Shown: positions 1 through 8,368, numbered from the stretch's first letter. The stretch: 64,000 nucleotides of DNA from Lachnospiraceae bacterium (GCA_024399135.1 JAKSHY010000008.1:1-64000), one strand, 5' to 3'. Notes: generated from the letters alone by a model not told the origin. Numbers and translations: made by a program.

Positions 1-25
1 TCCAATGGCAAATATATATTCGTCA

Positions 26-148
26 TTATGCACTATACATTATTTTGTGGTTTACCAACGAATTATCAATATTTTCATTAATCAACAGACTACTATATAT
101 TGTAATTTCGAACTCATTTTCGAGAAAATTTTCTACATCACCCTTCAT
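26..148 (-). CDS. possible 40-aa small protein overlapping the end of pyrC
   Basis: A 40-codon frame starts with ATG inside the last codons of pyrC and has a GGAAGG-like ribosome binding site about 7 nt upstream. It would be translationally coupled to pyrC. The peptide is acidic and Asn-rich, with no domain or membrane segment I recognise. It may be a chance frame. The rest of positions 1-137 shows no other gene. Confidence 0.2.
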   Translation of the reverse strand: MKGDVENFLENEFEITIYSSLLINENIDNSLVNHKIMYSA

Positions 149-1376
149 ACACAATCCTTCCACCACAAATTGTATACTTAATAACACCCGGTAACTTTTC
201 ACCTGTGAACGGAGAGTTAGATGATTTCGATTCAAACTCAGAAACCACCCATGTAGCATCGGGATCAAAGATGACTAAATCCAGATTTAGCTGATCATCT
301 ATCTTTCCTCCCTTAAGACCATAAAGTTCGCATGGAGCAAGGGATAAGCGATTAAATAACTGTGGATATGTGAGGTGATTTTCATTAACCAGATTCTTTA
401 TTGCAAGTGACAGACAGGTCTCCAATCCTATGATACCACTAGGGGCATCTAATATAGATTTAGCCTTTTCTTCAGCGGAATGTGGTGCGTGATCAGTTGC
501 TATTAAATCAATCGTGCCATCCTTCAGGCCTTCAATAACAGCCATTCTGTCTTCTTCTGTTCTAAGAGGAGGATTCATCTTGGCATTGGTTCCATACTTA
601 ATAACTGCATCTTCTGTCAAGCTAAAGTGATGTGGAGTTGCCTCTGCATGTATATCAAGGCCATCCTTCTTGGCCTGGCGAACTAACTCTACCCCCTCTT
701 TAGTACTTATATGCTGAATCACAACTCTCGGACTAGCCTTCTTAGCCAATTCTATATCACGGGCAATCAAATCGATCTCAGCCTCTCTTGGAGAGCCTCC
801 AATTCCGTAATATTCAGAAGCTTTTCCTCTGTTAACACCATTATTGTCAATAAAAGAAGGATTTTCTTCATGAAAGCTGATTGGAACTCCTAATTGGGCA
901 CTTCTTTTCATAGCCTCGAGGCAAACCGAAGAATCCATAATAGGCACTCCGTCATCAGTAAAGCCAACCGCACCGTGCTCCTTTAACTCTTCCATAGGAA
1001 CTATTTCTTCACCCTTCATTCCCATTGTCACATTGGCGCAAGTACTGATGTGAATTCCTGTGTCTTTGCCCTTCTCAATAACATACGAAAGAGTATCAAG
1101 ATTATCCACCTTAGGATTAGTGTTAGCCATTAAAACTATTTCAGTATAACCACCCTTAGCCGCCGCTCTAGCACCTGTCAGGATATCTTCCTTATACGTG
1201 AAGCCGGGATCACGAAAATGCACATGCGTATCAGCCATTCCAGGAGCAATATATAGTCCGCTCGCATCAATAACCAAGCCTTCTTCCTTACTTCCAGCCG
1301 GACTTTTAACCTCTATGTCAGCTTTATACATCTTATTCAATTCTGGATTTATGATTGTTCCATTTATTATTTTCAT
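138..1376 (-). CDS. pyrC: dihydroorotase
   Basis: A cytosolic, metal-dependent cyclic amidohydrolase for the third step of de novo pyrimidine synthesis, closing carbamoyl-aspartate to dihydroorotate. The metal motif DTHVHFRDPG is at residues 49-58 and a late ATDHAPHS motif at about 294 supplies a further catalytic Asp and His. The length of 412 aa is slightly under the usual 425-430 of type I bacterial enzymes. The ATG has AGGAG a few bases upstream. It is the last gene of a pyrK-pyrD-pyrC run, but a hairpin with a T tract lies between pyrD and pyrC, so its expression may be partly uncoupled. Identification is firm. Confidence 0.97.
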   Translation of the reverse strand: MKIINGTIINPELNKMYKADIEVKSPAGSKEEGLVIDASGLYIAPGMADTHVHFRDPGFTYKEDILTGARAAAKGGYTEIVLMANTNPKVDNLDTLSYVIEKGKDTGIHISTCANVTMGMKGEEIVPMEELKEHGAVGFTDDGVPIMDSSVCLEAMKRSAQLGVPISFHEENPSFIDNNGVNRGKASEYYGIGGSPREAEIDLIARDIELAKKASPRVVIQHISTKEGVELVRQAKKDGLDIHAEATPHHFSLTEDAVIKYGTNAKMNPPLRTEEDRMAVIEGLKDGTIDLIATDHAPHSAEEKAKSILDAPSGIIGLETCLSLAIKNLVNENHLTYPQLFNRLSLAPCELYGLKGGKIDDQLNLDLVIFDPDATWVVSEFESKSSNSPFTGEKLPGVIKYTICGGRIVYEG

Positions 1377-1399
1377 AACTGCTCCTTACCAAAAATAAA

Positions 1400-1425
1400 G
1401 AGGCAATAATAGATTCTATTGCCTC
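1400..1425 (-). terminator. hairpin and T-rich tail between pyrD and pyrC
   Basis: GAGGCAATA pairs with TATTGCCTC around an 8-nt loop. Read on the minus strand the stem is followed by TTTATTTTTG. It sits just after the pyrD stop and just before the pyrC ribosome binding site. It may be a partial terminator or an attenuator that lowers pyrC relative to pyrD. Confidence 0.6.
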
Positions 1426-1440
1426 CTATGTACAAATATA

Positions 1441-2379
1441 TTATTTAACGCAACCTATAAGTTCTTTAATATCTTTAACACCCTTGTCTATCATGAATTT
1501 CTCAATTCCATCAGCCACCTCGATGGTTGTGTATGGATTAACGAAATTCATCGCACCTACAGATACAGCTGTCGCGCCAGCCATAATGAATTCAAGAGCA
1601 TCCTCAGCTGTTGCAATTCCACCCATTCCAATAATTGGAATGTTAACGGCCTGTGCGCACTGATAAACCATTCGAACAGCTACCGGCTTAATAGCTGGCC
1701 CCGAAAGACCACCAGTCTTATTGGCCAGAGCGAATGTACGTCTGTTAATATCTATTTTCATTCCTGTAATTGTGTTAATTAGAGAAATTGCATCTGCACC
1801 TGCAGCCTCTGCAGCCTTAGCCATCTTCGTAATATCTGTAACATTAGGGCTTAGCTTCATGATAACAGGCTGCTTCGCATGTGCTTTAATCTCTTTAGTT
1901 ATATTGCTAAGAGCATCCTCATTCTGACCAAAAGCAATAGCACCCTCTTTAACATTAGGGCATGATACGTTAATTTCAAGCATATCTACAGGTTCATCAG
2001 CTAATCTGTCCACTACCTCGAGATAATCTTCAACTGATTTTCCACACACATTTACAATTATCTTGGTATCGAATTTCTTAAGAAAAGGAATGTCTCTTTT
2101 GCAGAATACATCAATACCAGGATTCTGAAGTCCGATAGCGTTAAGCATTCCGCCATAGGTTTCAGCAACTCTAGGGGTTGGATTTCCCGGCCATGGCACG
2201 TTGGCTACACCTTTAGTTACTACTGCGCCAAGTCTGTTTAAATCAACGAAATCCGCGTATTCCATACCAGAGCCGAAGGTTCCTGACGCTGTCATAACTG
2301 GATTTTTGAAGGTAACACCTGCTATTGTCACTTCTGTATTTAAAATATCCTTATTCAATACATTTTCCTGATTACTCAT
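1441..2379 (-). CDS. pyrD: dihydroorotate dehydrogenase, catalytic subunit (class 1B)
   Basis: FMN-binding TIM-barrel subunit that oxidises dihydroorotate to orotate and passes electrons to PyrK and then NAD+. Class 1B hallmarks are the N-terminal TVAGVTFKNPVMTASGTFG segment, the EINVSCPN motif near residue 140 containing the catalytic Cys, and a C-terminal GMGGI flavin-phosphate loop. At 312 aa it has the usual length of about 300-310. It begins one base inside the pyrK stop (TAATG overlap) behind a strong AAGGAGG, so the two subunits are translationally coupled, as expected for the PyrD2K2 complex. Confidence 0.97.
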   Translation of the reverse strand: MSNQENVLNKDILNTEVTIAGVTFKNPVMTASGTFGSGMEYADFVDLNRLGAVVTKGVANVPWPGNPTPRVAETYGGMLNAIGLQNPGIDVFCKRDIPFLKKFDTKIIVNVCGKSVEDYLEVVDRLADEPVDMLEINVSCPNVKEGAIAFGQNEDALSNITKEIKAHAKQPVIMKLSPNVTDITKMAKAAEAAGADAISLINTITGMKIDINRRTFALANKTGGLSGPAIKPVAVRMVYQCAQAVNIPIIGMGGIATAEDALEFIMAGATAVSVGAMNFVNPYTTIEVADGIEKFMIDKGVKDIKELIGCVK

Positions 2380-3203
2380 TAGATCTCTACCTCCTTGGCA
2401 TCAAAAACTGGACCATCTGTACAGATTCTGGTGTTATTAACATGTGAGTGTTCATCAACATTTTTAGTCTTCGCAACACAACCTAAGCACGCACCAACAC
2501 CGCATGCCATTCTTTCTTCTAAAGAAATGAAGGCTGATACCTCATGCCCCTTTTCACATTCTGCTTCAGCATAGTTTTTAATAGCTCTTAACATAGGCAT
2601 TGGTCCACACGCCATAATTATGTCAGGCTTCTTATCCAACTTATCCACAACGTTCATAACATTGCCTTTCGTACCAACAGAGCCATCTTCAGAGGCTATA
2701 AGCAATGTTCCATATCGGGTCAAATCCTGATTTAAAAACATATTACTGTCTCTATATCCAACAATAACGGTTGGTTTAATTCCATGAGCACTTAATTCCT
2801 TCGCAGCCTGAAGCATAGGAGGAATTCCAATACCACCACCTAATAGCACCACATTAGAATCCATTGATTTTTCCAGACTTTCACCGAAAATATCGGTAAA
2901 GATATATCCATTACCCAAAATTCCAATTATCTCAACCTCATCTCCAGCATTTAGCTTGGATATCAAGTCAGTTCCGCTATTTTCGGCTGTAACTCTATAT
3001 ACCAGTCTTAATGCATCAAAATCATCCGAAACCTCACATATACTAATTGGTCTTGGAAGAAGCTTGGAGCTGTCCTTAGTGTACACACCAATAAACTGTC
3101 CGCAATGAGCTTCCTTAGCAAGATCAGTCTTAATCCATAGATCAAATATTCCTTTAACTAATTCCTTTTGGCTAACAACAGTAGCCTTAACCTTCTGCTT
3201 CAA
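2379..3203 (-). CDS. pyrK: dihydroorotate dehydrogenase electron transfer subunit
   Basis: FAD and [2Fe-2S] subunit that links PyrD to NAD+. Visible features are the FAD-binding RPISI motif, the GGGIGIPPMLQA nucleotide loop, and the C-terminal cluster ligands CGVGACLGC with a later RIC. I place the start at a TTG at 3203, giving 274 aa. GGAGG lies exactly 7 nt before it, whereas the upstream ATG at 3239 has no ribosome binding site and adds 12 atypical residues. The longer form therefore probably reads into the leader. It is the first gene of the pyr run in this window, and its promoter must lie in 3204-3550. Confidence 0.93.
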   Translation of the reverse strand: MKQKVKATVVSQKELVKGIFDLWIKTDLAKEAHCGQFIGVYTKDSSKLLPRPISICEVSDDFDALRLVYRVTAENSGTDLISKLNAGDEVEIIGILGNGYIFTDIFGESLEKSMDSNVVLLGGGIGIPPMLQAAKELSAHGIKPTVIVGYRDSNMFLNQDLTRYGTLLIASEDGSVGTKGNVMNVVDKLDKKPDIIMACGPMPMLRAIKNYAEAECEKGHEVSAFISLEERMACGVGACLGCVAKTKNVDEHSHVNNTRICTDGPVFDAKEVEI

Positions 3204-3327
3204 TTTATATCCTCCAATCCTATATATGTAGTTACTCATGAATAAACTTACAAATCATTATATATACTAATACCAAACTATTTATTTTGCACTTCCTAGT
3301 AAATATAGTTTATTTTAAATTTTATGG

Positions 3328-3480
3328 TTGACACATTATGTAACCCTGTGCTATCTTATCTTTATACATAATACATGTTATCAAAACGTTGTTGCTTGAA
3401 AAACGTTTCATAGACAACCTTCCTAACATATTTACCAAATCGAAGGGGATGCAGACTTAGCTCTGCATCCTCTTTGCTTT
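3328..3480 (+). ncRNA. candidate small plus-strand transcript in the pyrK-HAD gap
   Basis: The gap 3204-3550 has no convincing gene. On the plus strand it contains TTGACA at 3328, an 18-nt spacer and TATCTT at 3352, then about 85 nt with two AAACGTT-type elements, ending in a strong hairpin at 3443-3474. This would give a short RNA of about 115 nt. There is no biochemical support, and the T tract after the hairpin is weak (TGCTTTTC). It could equally be an unused promoter and the terminator of the neighbouring minus-strand HAD gene. Confidence 0.22.
3443..3474. terminator. 13-bp hairpin downstream of the HAD gene
   Basis: GGATGCAGA pairs perfectly with TCTGCATCC around CTTAGC, and AAGG/TCTT extends the stem with one GU wobble. 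It lies 77 nt past the stop of the minus-strand HAD gene and upstream of pyrK, so it may end HAD-gene transcription. Flanking T tracts are short on both strands, so it is a moderate candidate. Confidence 0.45.
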
Positions 3481-3550
3481 TCACTGCAATTCGTTTACCT
3501 TCAATTTTATTTTTACTCAACTGACGCGTCTAATTGTTTCTTCATCATTC

Positions 3551-4150
3551 TTATAACTTCTTTAGTTCTTCAACCAAAAACTCTTCAGAAGTCACCACTA
3601 TTCCGTCCATTCCGCACTTCTTCGCCCCTTCAATATTCTCATCCCTGTCATCAAAGAAAAGGCACTCTGAAGGATCCAAATCATACTTCTTAAACAAAGC
3701 CTCATAAATCCCCTTATCAGGCTTATTTACATGAACCATATATGACACAATTCCACCATCCATATCCTGAACGAATGGAAGATTCTCTGTATGGTTCTTA
3801 ATCATATATTCAGAATAATTGGATAGAATATATAGTTTATATCCTTTTTCTTTAAGCCTGTGCACTTCTTCCCAAACCGCAGGCCTTCCAATCGGCATCC
3901 TTTTAACCTCAGTCAGAAATTCCGTAATCACCGATGTATATTCAGGATACTTCGCAGCGAATTCATTAACCACCTCAAAATACGGTCTGATACCTAAATC
4001 CAGTTCTCTCCAGCACGGATCCTCGAAAAGCTTAGGTCCTAACTCCCTGGCCTCTTCGGGCGTGCATCCCGCCTCAGTTATTGCATCAAACCATCTATAC
4101 GAAAGTAAAACTCCGCCAACGTCGAATACTATATTTTCATACCTATTCAA
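3551..4150 (-). CDS. HAD-superfamily hydrolase, subfamily IA (YihX-like phosphatase)
   Basis: A 199-aa cytosolic haloacid-dehalogenase-fold phosphatase. Motif I is FDVGGVL near residue 9. The second Asp is replaced by Gly, as in the YihX group (FDLGNV), where glucose 1-phosphate is a known substrate. Motif II is YILSN at about 108, and motifs III/IV are KPDKGIY and FFDDRDENIEGA. The start is TTG with AGGAG about 9 nt upstream; no in-frame ATG precedes motif I. It sits upstream of the pyr operon and next to a sugar-nucleotide epimerase, which fits a sugar-phosphate substrate, but the specificity cannot be read from sequence. Confidence 0.85.
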   Translation of the reverse strand: MNRYENIVFDVGGVLLSYRWFDAITEAGCTPEEARELGPKLFEDPCWRELDLGIRPYFEVVNEFAAKYPEYTSVITEFLTEVKRMPIGRPAVWEEVHRLKEKGYKLYILSNYSEYMIKNHTENLPFVQDMDGGIVSYMVHVNKPDKGIYEALFKKYDLDPSECLFFDDRDENIEGAKKCGMDGIVVTSEEFLVEELKKL

Positions 4151-4226
4151 AACAAATATCTCCTATCACACCCTGCCTGGCAATCCATATTTACCAGCAC
4201 ACACACAAACCTATAATCAAAAACTA

Positions 4227-5234
4227 TTATTCATAATGATAATACTCTTTAAACCACTTCGCGAATCGTCCAAGTCCATCCTCAAGCGACGTATCAGGCT
4301 TGAAATCAAAATCCCTCATAAGCTCTGTTACATCCGCATACGTCTGTGGAACATCCCCTGGCTGCATAGGAAGCATCTCTTTCTTAGCCTCCTTACCAAG
4401 TGCCTTTTCTAATATCTCAATGAATCGTCCTAAATCTTCCGGATGATTATTTCCAATATTATAGACCTTGTAGCACACGCCATCCTCATCTTCCTTCGGA
4501 AGATTCGGAAGCATATTCATAACTCCCGTCACGATATCATCAACATAAGTAAAATCACGTCTCATTTTTCCATAATTGAACACCTTAATTGGCTCATCCT
4601 TCATTATCGCATTGGCGAATAAGAACGCTGCCATATCAGGCCTTCCCATCGGTCCATAGACTGTGAAGAATCTAAGTCCCGTTGACTTGATTCCATATAG
4701 CTTCGAATATGAATAAGCCATCAGCTCATTAGATTTTTTAGTTGCCGCGTACAAAGATACAGGATGATCAACAGCATCCTCCGTCGAGAACGGAACCTTC
4801 TTGTTCCCGCCATACACTGACGATGAAGAAGCATACAGAAGATGATCTACCGGATTATGTCTGCATGCCTCCAAGATATTGAAGAAACCTACGACATTCG
4901 ACTGAATATATGCTGATGGATTCTCAATACTGTATCTAACTCCTGCCTGAGCCGCCAGGTTAACTACTATATCAGGTCTGAATTTCTCGAACACCCCATT
5001 AACGAATGCAGCATCCGAAATATCACCATATTCGAAAATAAATCTCTCTCCATATTCTTCTAATAGTTCAAGACGCTTCTTTTTCAAAGATACATCATAG
5101 TAATCATTGAGATTATCTATTCCAATTACGCATTTTGCCCCATTATCAAGAAGCCTTTTCGACAGGTAATATCCTATAAATCCTGCTGCTCCTGTGATTA
5201 GGTATTTTTTGTTAGTGTCTAGTGGATTGTTCAT
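4227..5234 (-). CDS. NAD-dependent UDP-glucuronate 4-epimerase family protein
   Basis: A 335-aa extended short-chain dehydrogenase/reductase. The Rossmann loop TGAAGFIG is at 14-21, a Ser-rich ASSSSVYG patch at 135-142 and the catalytic pair Tyr162/Lys166 (YAATK). The DNLNDYYDVSLKKKRLE segment after beta-2 is typical of UDP-glucuronate 4-epimerases (UDP-GlcA to UDP-GalA) rather than GalE. A UDP-glucose 6-dehydrogenase at 27.8-29.1 kb in the same locus would supply its substrate, which supports the assignment. The ATG follows CGGAG. The accessory island starts directly upstream. Confidence 0.88.
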   Translation of the reverse strand: MNNPLDTNKKYLITGAAGFIGYYLSKRLLDNGAKCVIGIDNLNDYYDVSLKKKRLELLEEYGERFIFEYGDISDAAFVNGVFEKFRPDIVVNLAAQAGVRYSIENPSAYIQSNVVGFFNILEACRHNPVDHLLYASSSSVYGGNKKVPFSTEDAVDHPVSLYAATKKSNELMAYSYSKLYGIKSTGLRFFTVYGPMGRPDMAAFLFANAIMKDEPIKVFNYGKMRRDFTYVDDIVTGVMNMLPNLPKEDEDGVCYKVYNIGNNHPEDLGRFIEILEKALGKEAKKEMLPMQPGDVPQTYADVTELMRDFDFKPDTSLEDGLGRFAKWFKEYYHYE

Positions 5235-5331
5235 TGTTATGCTCCGATTTATTCAAAAAGAAAGAATTGTTTTTCCAAATAATTTTACCATATCTTACGA
5301 TGTTTTGCTAAGAACATGTTAAGCATAAAAA

Positions 5332-5354
5332 TACCCAGGAAAATCCTGGGTATA
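5332..5354 (-). terminator. intrinsic terminator at the edge of the accessory island
   Basis: ATACCCAGGA pairs with TCCTGGGTAT around a 3-nt loop, and on the minus strand the stem runs into TTTTTATG. It is the strongest minus-strand terminator in this part. It separates the TIR-like remnant and RloAB side from the sugar epimerase gene downstream. Between it and 5586 I see only a doubtful 30-codon frame and three TGATAACA direct repeats. Confidence 0.78.
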
Positions 5355-5458
5355 CTAATCCGTTAATTGTACAAGCTTATACTATATTTGTCTTATAAGC
5401 ATCATCAAGCTATATCAACTAAAGAAAACAATTCCATCTCCCTAACAAGATTGTTATC

Positions 5459-5551
5459 TTAAACTTTTTTGTTAAGGATATCTATTACGATTTGATTCCA
5501 TTTGGTTTCAGCTGTCCGAATCGTTTGGACTGCCTCAGCTAATGTTATCAT
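5459..5551 (-). CDS. doubtful 30-aa frame upstream of the terminator
   Basis: A 30-codon frame from ATG with an amphipathic-looking composition (MITLAEAVQTIRT at its start). It has no clear ribosome binding site; three TGATAACA repeats precede it instead. It could be the surviving end of a larger lost gene. I list it because it fills otherwise unexplained DNA, not because I believe it is expressed. Confidence 0.13.
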   Translation of the reverse strand: MITLAEAVQTIRTAETKWNQIVIDILNKKV

Positions 5552-5586
5552 TTTGTTATCAGCATAGTGTTATCACACAGTTAAAG

Positions 5587-5937
5587 CTATACCGTCTTAC
5601 TAACCTTATATTGAGGAACACTATCCTTTGCTTGAATTGCCTTATTTAGGTATGTATCACAGTTATATTTAAAATCCTCCCATTTTACAATAGGTATATA
5701 TCCTATCTTAATGTTTTCATCTAGTATTTTAAATAATCTCATTGAACTGTAATAATCATAACGATTATTTCTATCAGGCAAAATTACCCCTAATATAGCA
5801 TTCGAATGACTAGTATAATCACTTCTTGTAGTTTCTCGAATAGAATATGCTATCTCCCAAGGAATCCATTGAGATTTCTTTTTTCAGCTTCCTGAAGTAA
5901 AAAGCTTTTCCTCAATAGCATACACACTTATCTCCAT
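5587..5937 (-). pseudogene. 5'-truncated TIR-like (MTH538/DUF1863, ThsB-type) protein remnant
   Basis: The readable part covers the C-terminal half of the TIR-like family that includes Thoeris ThsB. It has QWIPWEIAYSIRE and the conserved SHSNAILGVILPDRNNRYDYY stretch (positions about 5740-5870), then IPIVKWEDF and a C-terminal KVSKTV, all as in intact relatives. The frame is closed by TGA at 5884-5886. Upstream only 17 unrelated-looking codons from ATG 5937 are in frame, and the N-terminal beta-alpha core with the FISY-type motif is missing. It is therefore about half a gene and not functional as a TIR effector. It lies directly after rloB on the same strand. The family match is from memory of conserved strings, not from a search. 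Confidence 0.6.
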
Positions 5938-5995
5938 TTCATTACTGTTGTAAATCTAAATAAACGCAACAAATAGTCAAGTATTAGAATAAAAG

Positions 5996-6871
5996 TTATT
6001 TCGTTCCATAGTTTTTCATTGCTTCTATAAGTTTCCAAACATTACAACCAATATTGTCAATCAACTCATACTCACCTGATGCAAATTCTTTCGCTCTTGC
6101 AATTGCAATATCAATATTCGGCAAATAATTCTTTCTAAAATTTATTCCACTTTTACCATGGTGTGCTTTAAGTGATACTTCCTTACTAACAAATGTATGG
6201 CTATCCGATACTTTCTTATTCTCAGATATCTCCTCTAATTTATCCGCATACTCTTTTTTTACATCCGAAAGATGAAGAAGAAGCCAAAATTCAAAACAAG
6301 GGTTTACAATGTAACAAGAATAATTATTATCTAAGCAGTGTTGGATACATTCCTGCATGTTCAACTCCGAATGCGTTTGAATATCTCTATCAATCAATAT
6401 CGCAAACTCATCTAAATCAGTGTTATATTTATGAAGAAATTTTCTATAATTTATATCATATCCAATCTTTAATAAATCTGTTATAAATTCATTCCGCTGT
6501 CGTTTAGTAATTCCATCTTCATCGTCCAAAAATCGTTTTATAAAATCTACACCATACCTTTCTACAAATGATTCTGGGATGTCTTCTATTAACGATTCTT
6601 CTCCACACTCTCTTAACCGTATATATTCCTCTAGCAATTCAATAACCTGCTGCGGTGCACTATTGGTATCATTGCGTCTTCTATGCAATACTTGTACATC
6701 AACAACAGCATTAATTCCTAACGACCTTCTGTTTGTCGAAACACCTTCAAAGTATTCTTTTTCTGTGGCATTACCTTCTACTGACAAAAAGAATATTTTT
6801 TGTGGCTTGATTTTTTCTTCTTCAGCCTCTCGTTCAAATGCATTGGAGCTCAACCTATATTTATTCTTCAT
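5996..6871 (-). CDS. rloB: RloB-like Toprim-type nuclease subunit (AbiLii-like)
   Basis: A 291-aa RloB-family protein. Hallmarks are FLSVEGNATEKEYFEGV at 28-44 (the EGxxTExxYF signature), IDRD at 160-163 and NPCFEFWLLLH at 190-200. These acidic motifs resemble a Toprim metal site, so nuclease activity is inferred. The partner in AbiL and other RloAB defence pairs is an AAA15/OLD-type ATPase, and exactly that gene precedes it. I choose the ATG at 6871 because GGAGGAG stands 5-6 nt before it; the longer frame adds 19 residues out of an rloA overlap. Its start overlaps the rloA stop by 11 nt, so the two are translationally coupled. A phage-defence role is established for related pairs and inferred here. 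Confidence 0.85.
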   Translation of the reverse strand: MKNKYRLSSNAFEREAEEEKIKPQKIFFLSVEGNATEKEYFEGVSTNRRSLGINAVVDVQVLHRRRNDTNSAPQQVIELLEEYIRLRECGEESLIEDIPESFVERYGVDFIKRFLDDEDGITKRQRNEFITDLLKIGYDINYRKFLHKYNTDLDEFAILIDRDIQTHSELNMQECIQHCLDNNYSCYIVNPCFEFWLLLHLSDVKKEYADKLEEISENKKVSDSHTFVSKEVSLKAHHGKSGINFRKNYLPNIDIAIARAKEFASGEYELIDNIGCNVWKLIEAMKNYGTK

Positions 6872-8237
6872 AGATCTCCTCCAAAGTAAAGTTATCATCA
6901 AACACCGGAATTGCTCCATATCTTCCAATCAGATATTCTTTATCTATTTTCTTATCAAACCTTTCCTTGAATCTATTTAAAGAAAATACTTTTGAACTAT
7001 GATCTTCCTGACGTTCAACAAACCATATCTCATCTTGTCTCAACAATTCTAAGTCTAATAAATTGGAGTCATGTGTTGTTGCTATTATTTGGCATTCTTT
7101 TTCTGCAACTACTTCATAAAACAATTCTAAAAATTTTCTAGTCAAATTTGTATGCAAACTTCTATCTATTTCATCAATTAATATAAGGCTTACTTTTCTA
7201 TTCTCATAAAACAGTGGAATTAAATCAAATAATCGCTTTGTACCATCAGACTCATCATTGTAATCAAACATATCCTCTGCATTACCATGATTTAATAACA
7301 ATTTATTGTAAACAATATTGCCGTTCTCATCTTTTCTGAGTTCAAATACTTGTTCGTCTATCTTAAACATTATTGGATGTTCATTTGCAGCATTCGAAAT
7401 ATCGATCTTAATTTTTTCAGCATCTTCTCTTGGTATACTATTAAGCACTTTATCAAAATCCATCTGCTGACTTTCGCCTTCGACAGACTCAATACCCGTA
7501 TCAAAATATCCCATTATACTTGAAAAAAATAGTTTTTTACTTCTATCTGCAGCAACTTCATTTAACCCATTGTATTTAGAATTAGGAAACAATATTATAA
7601 TATTTTCAAACCATTCGTATACTTTTCTAATCTCGGCAAAAATTCCTGTTTTCTCATTCGCTCGCAATGCAATATCACTTAATATACTTTTTCTCTTATA
7701 TGCTTCCGACATATCCTCTGAAAAACCTTCTAGGTAAAAATTCATTTTATATTTCTCGTCCATACTGGAATACTCTATTTCGCTTTCAGAATGACTAATA
7801 TTATTTTCGTCTACCTCTCGATTAAAAAGATAAATCTCCTTACCTAAATTATCAATTCTAATCAACCACTCACTCAGAATTGTTTTGTCAGAATATGAGA
7901 TTGCAATACCATATGAATATTCTGACTCTCCAACAACAATTCTGTATTCAAATATACCTGGTTGTTTATACATATCAGGATCAATTCTAAAATAACTTTT
8001 ACTAAGATTAACTTTATCTAATCCATTCAAAATTATTTCGCGTGAAAATCGAATTGCCTTGACTAAGTTACTTTTACCACCAGCATTAGCTCCAAAAATC
8101 AATCCACTCTTCAAAATTCTCTTTTTTTGATTAACTGCAACATGAGCTTTATGTCTTGTGATTTTACTAGCTTCAAATGAGATTTTTTGTCCTTCTTTAA
8201 AAGATTTGTAATTACTTACTGAAAATCCAACTAACAT
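6861..8237 (-). CDS. rloA: RloA/OLD-like AAA ATPase (AbiLi-like)
   Basis: A 458-aa AAA15/AAA21-type ATPase. After the N-terminal SVSNYKSFKEGQKISFEASK segment typical of OLD/RecF-like ATPases come Walker A GANAGGKSN at 49-57, a long coiled middle, Walker B LILIDEIDRSLH and an H-loop ATTHDS. The start at ATG 8237 is set by a promoter at 8269-8297 (TTGACA-N17-TATCAT) and a GAGGG ribosome binding site. A longer frame starting at 8297 would begin inside the -35 box. It forms an operon with rloB. A palindromic operator lies exactly in the promoter spacer, so it is probably repressed until needed. In related systems the ATPase senses phage and activates the nuclease; that is inference here. Confidence 0.88.
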   Translation of the reverse strand: MLVGFSVSNYKSFKEGQKISFEASKITRHKAHVAVNQKKRILKSGLIFGANAGGKSNLVKAIRFSREIILNGLDKVNLSKSYFRIDPDMYKQPGIFEYRIVVGESEYSYGIAISYSDKTILSEWLIRIDNLGKEIYLFNREVDENNISHSESEIEYSSMDEKYKMNFYLEGFSEDMSEAYKRKSILSDIALRANEKTGIFAEIRKVYEWFENIIILFPNSKYNGLNEVAADRSKKLFFSSIMGYFDTGIESVEGESQQMDFDKVLNSIPREDAEKIKIDISNAANEHPIMFKIDEQVFELRKDENGNIVYNKLLLNHGNAEDMFDYNDESDGTKRLFDLIPLFYENRKVSLILIDEIDRSLHTNLTRKFLELFYEVVAEKECQIIATTHDSNLLDLELLRQDEIWFVERQEDHSSKVFSLNRFKERFDKKIDKEYLIGRYGAIPVFDDNFTLEEIYEE

Positions 8238-8268
8238 ACAGATACCCTCTTTCTCATATATACAGCAT

Positions 8269-8297
8269 ATGATATGTGATTTTTTCACACGTGTCAA
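8269..8297 (-). promoter_or_regulatory. rloA promoter with operator in the -35/-10 spacer
   Basis: On the minus strand TTGACA (8297-8292), a 17-nt spacer and TATCAT (8274-8269) form a near-consensus sigma-A promoter. The 15-bp inverted repeat TGTGA-N5-TCACA fills the spacer (8275-8289). A protein bound there would block RNA polymerase. The predicted start is about 25 nt before the rloA ATG. Confidence 0.7.
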
Positions 8298-8343
8298 CCC
8301 AGTTTTAACATTTCTTCATTTGCGCAGCCTTTACTCGTGTATT

Positions 8344-8361
8344 ATATGTGATTTTTTCACA
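8344..8361. promoter_or_regulatory. second copy of the TGTGA-N5-TCACA operator
   Basis: The 18-bp string ATATGTGATTTTTTCACA occurs identically at 8272-8289 and 8344-8361, 72 bp apart. This copy again sits directly upstream of a minus-strand -10 (TATAAT at 8346-8341, with a weak -35). It also lies just before the plus-strand -35 at 8369. One regulator could therefore control both directions. The half-sites resemble the CRP/FNR family, but the spacing is 5 rather than 6. Confidence 0.6.
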
Positions 8362-8368
8362 TCTATGC

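Noticed and set aside
3819-4412. 197-codon plus-strand frame
   Set aside because: It runs antisense across the HAD gene and the end of the epimerase, has no ribosome binding site, and its translation has no family features.
8275-8361. CRP/FNR sites
   Set aside because: The half-sites agree with TGTGA/TCACA, but the spacing is 5 rather than 6 bp and the placement in the promoter spacer fits repression, so I leave the regulator unnamed.
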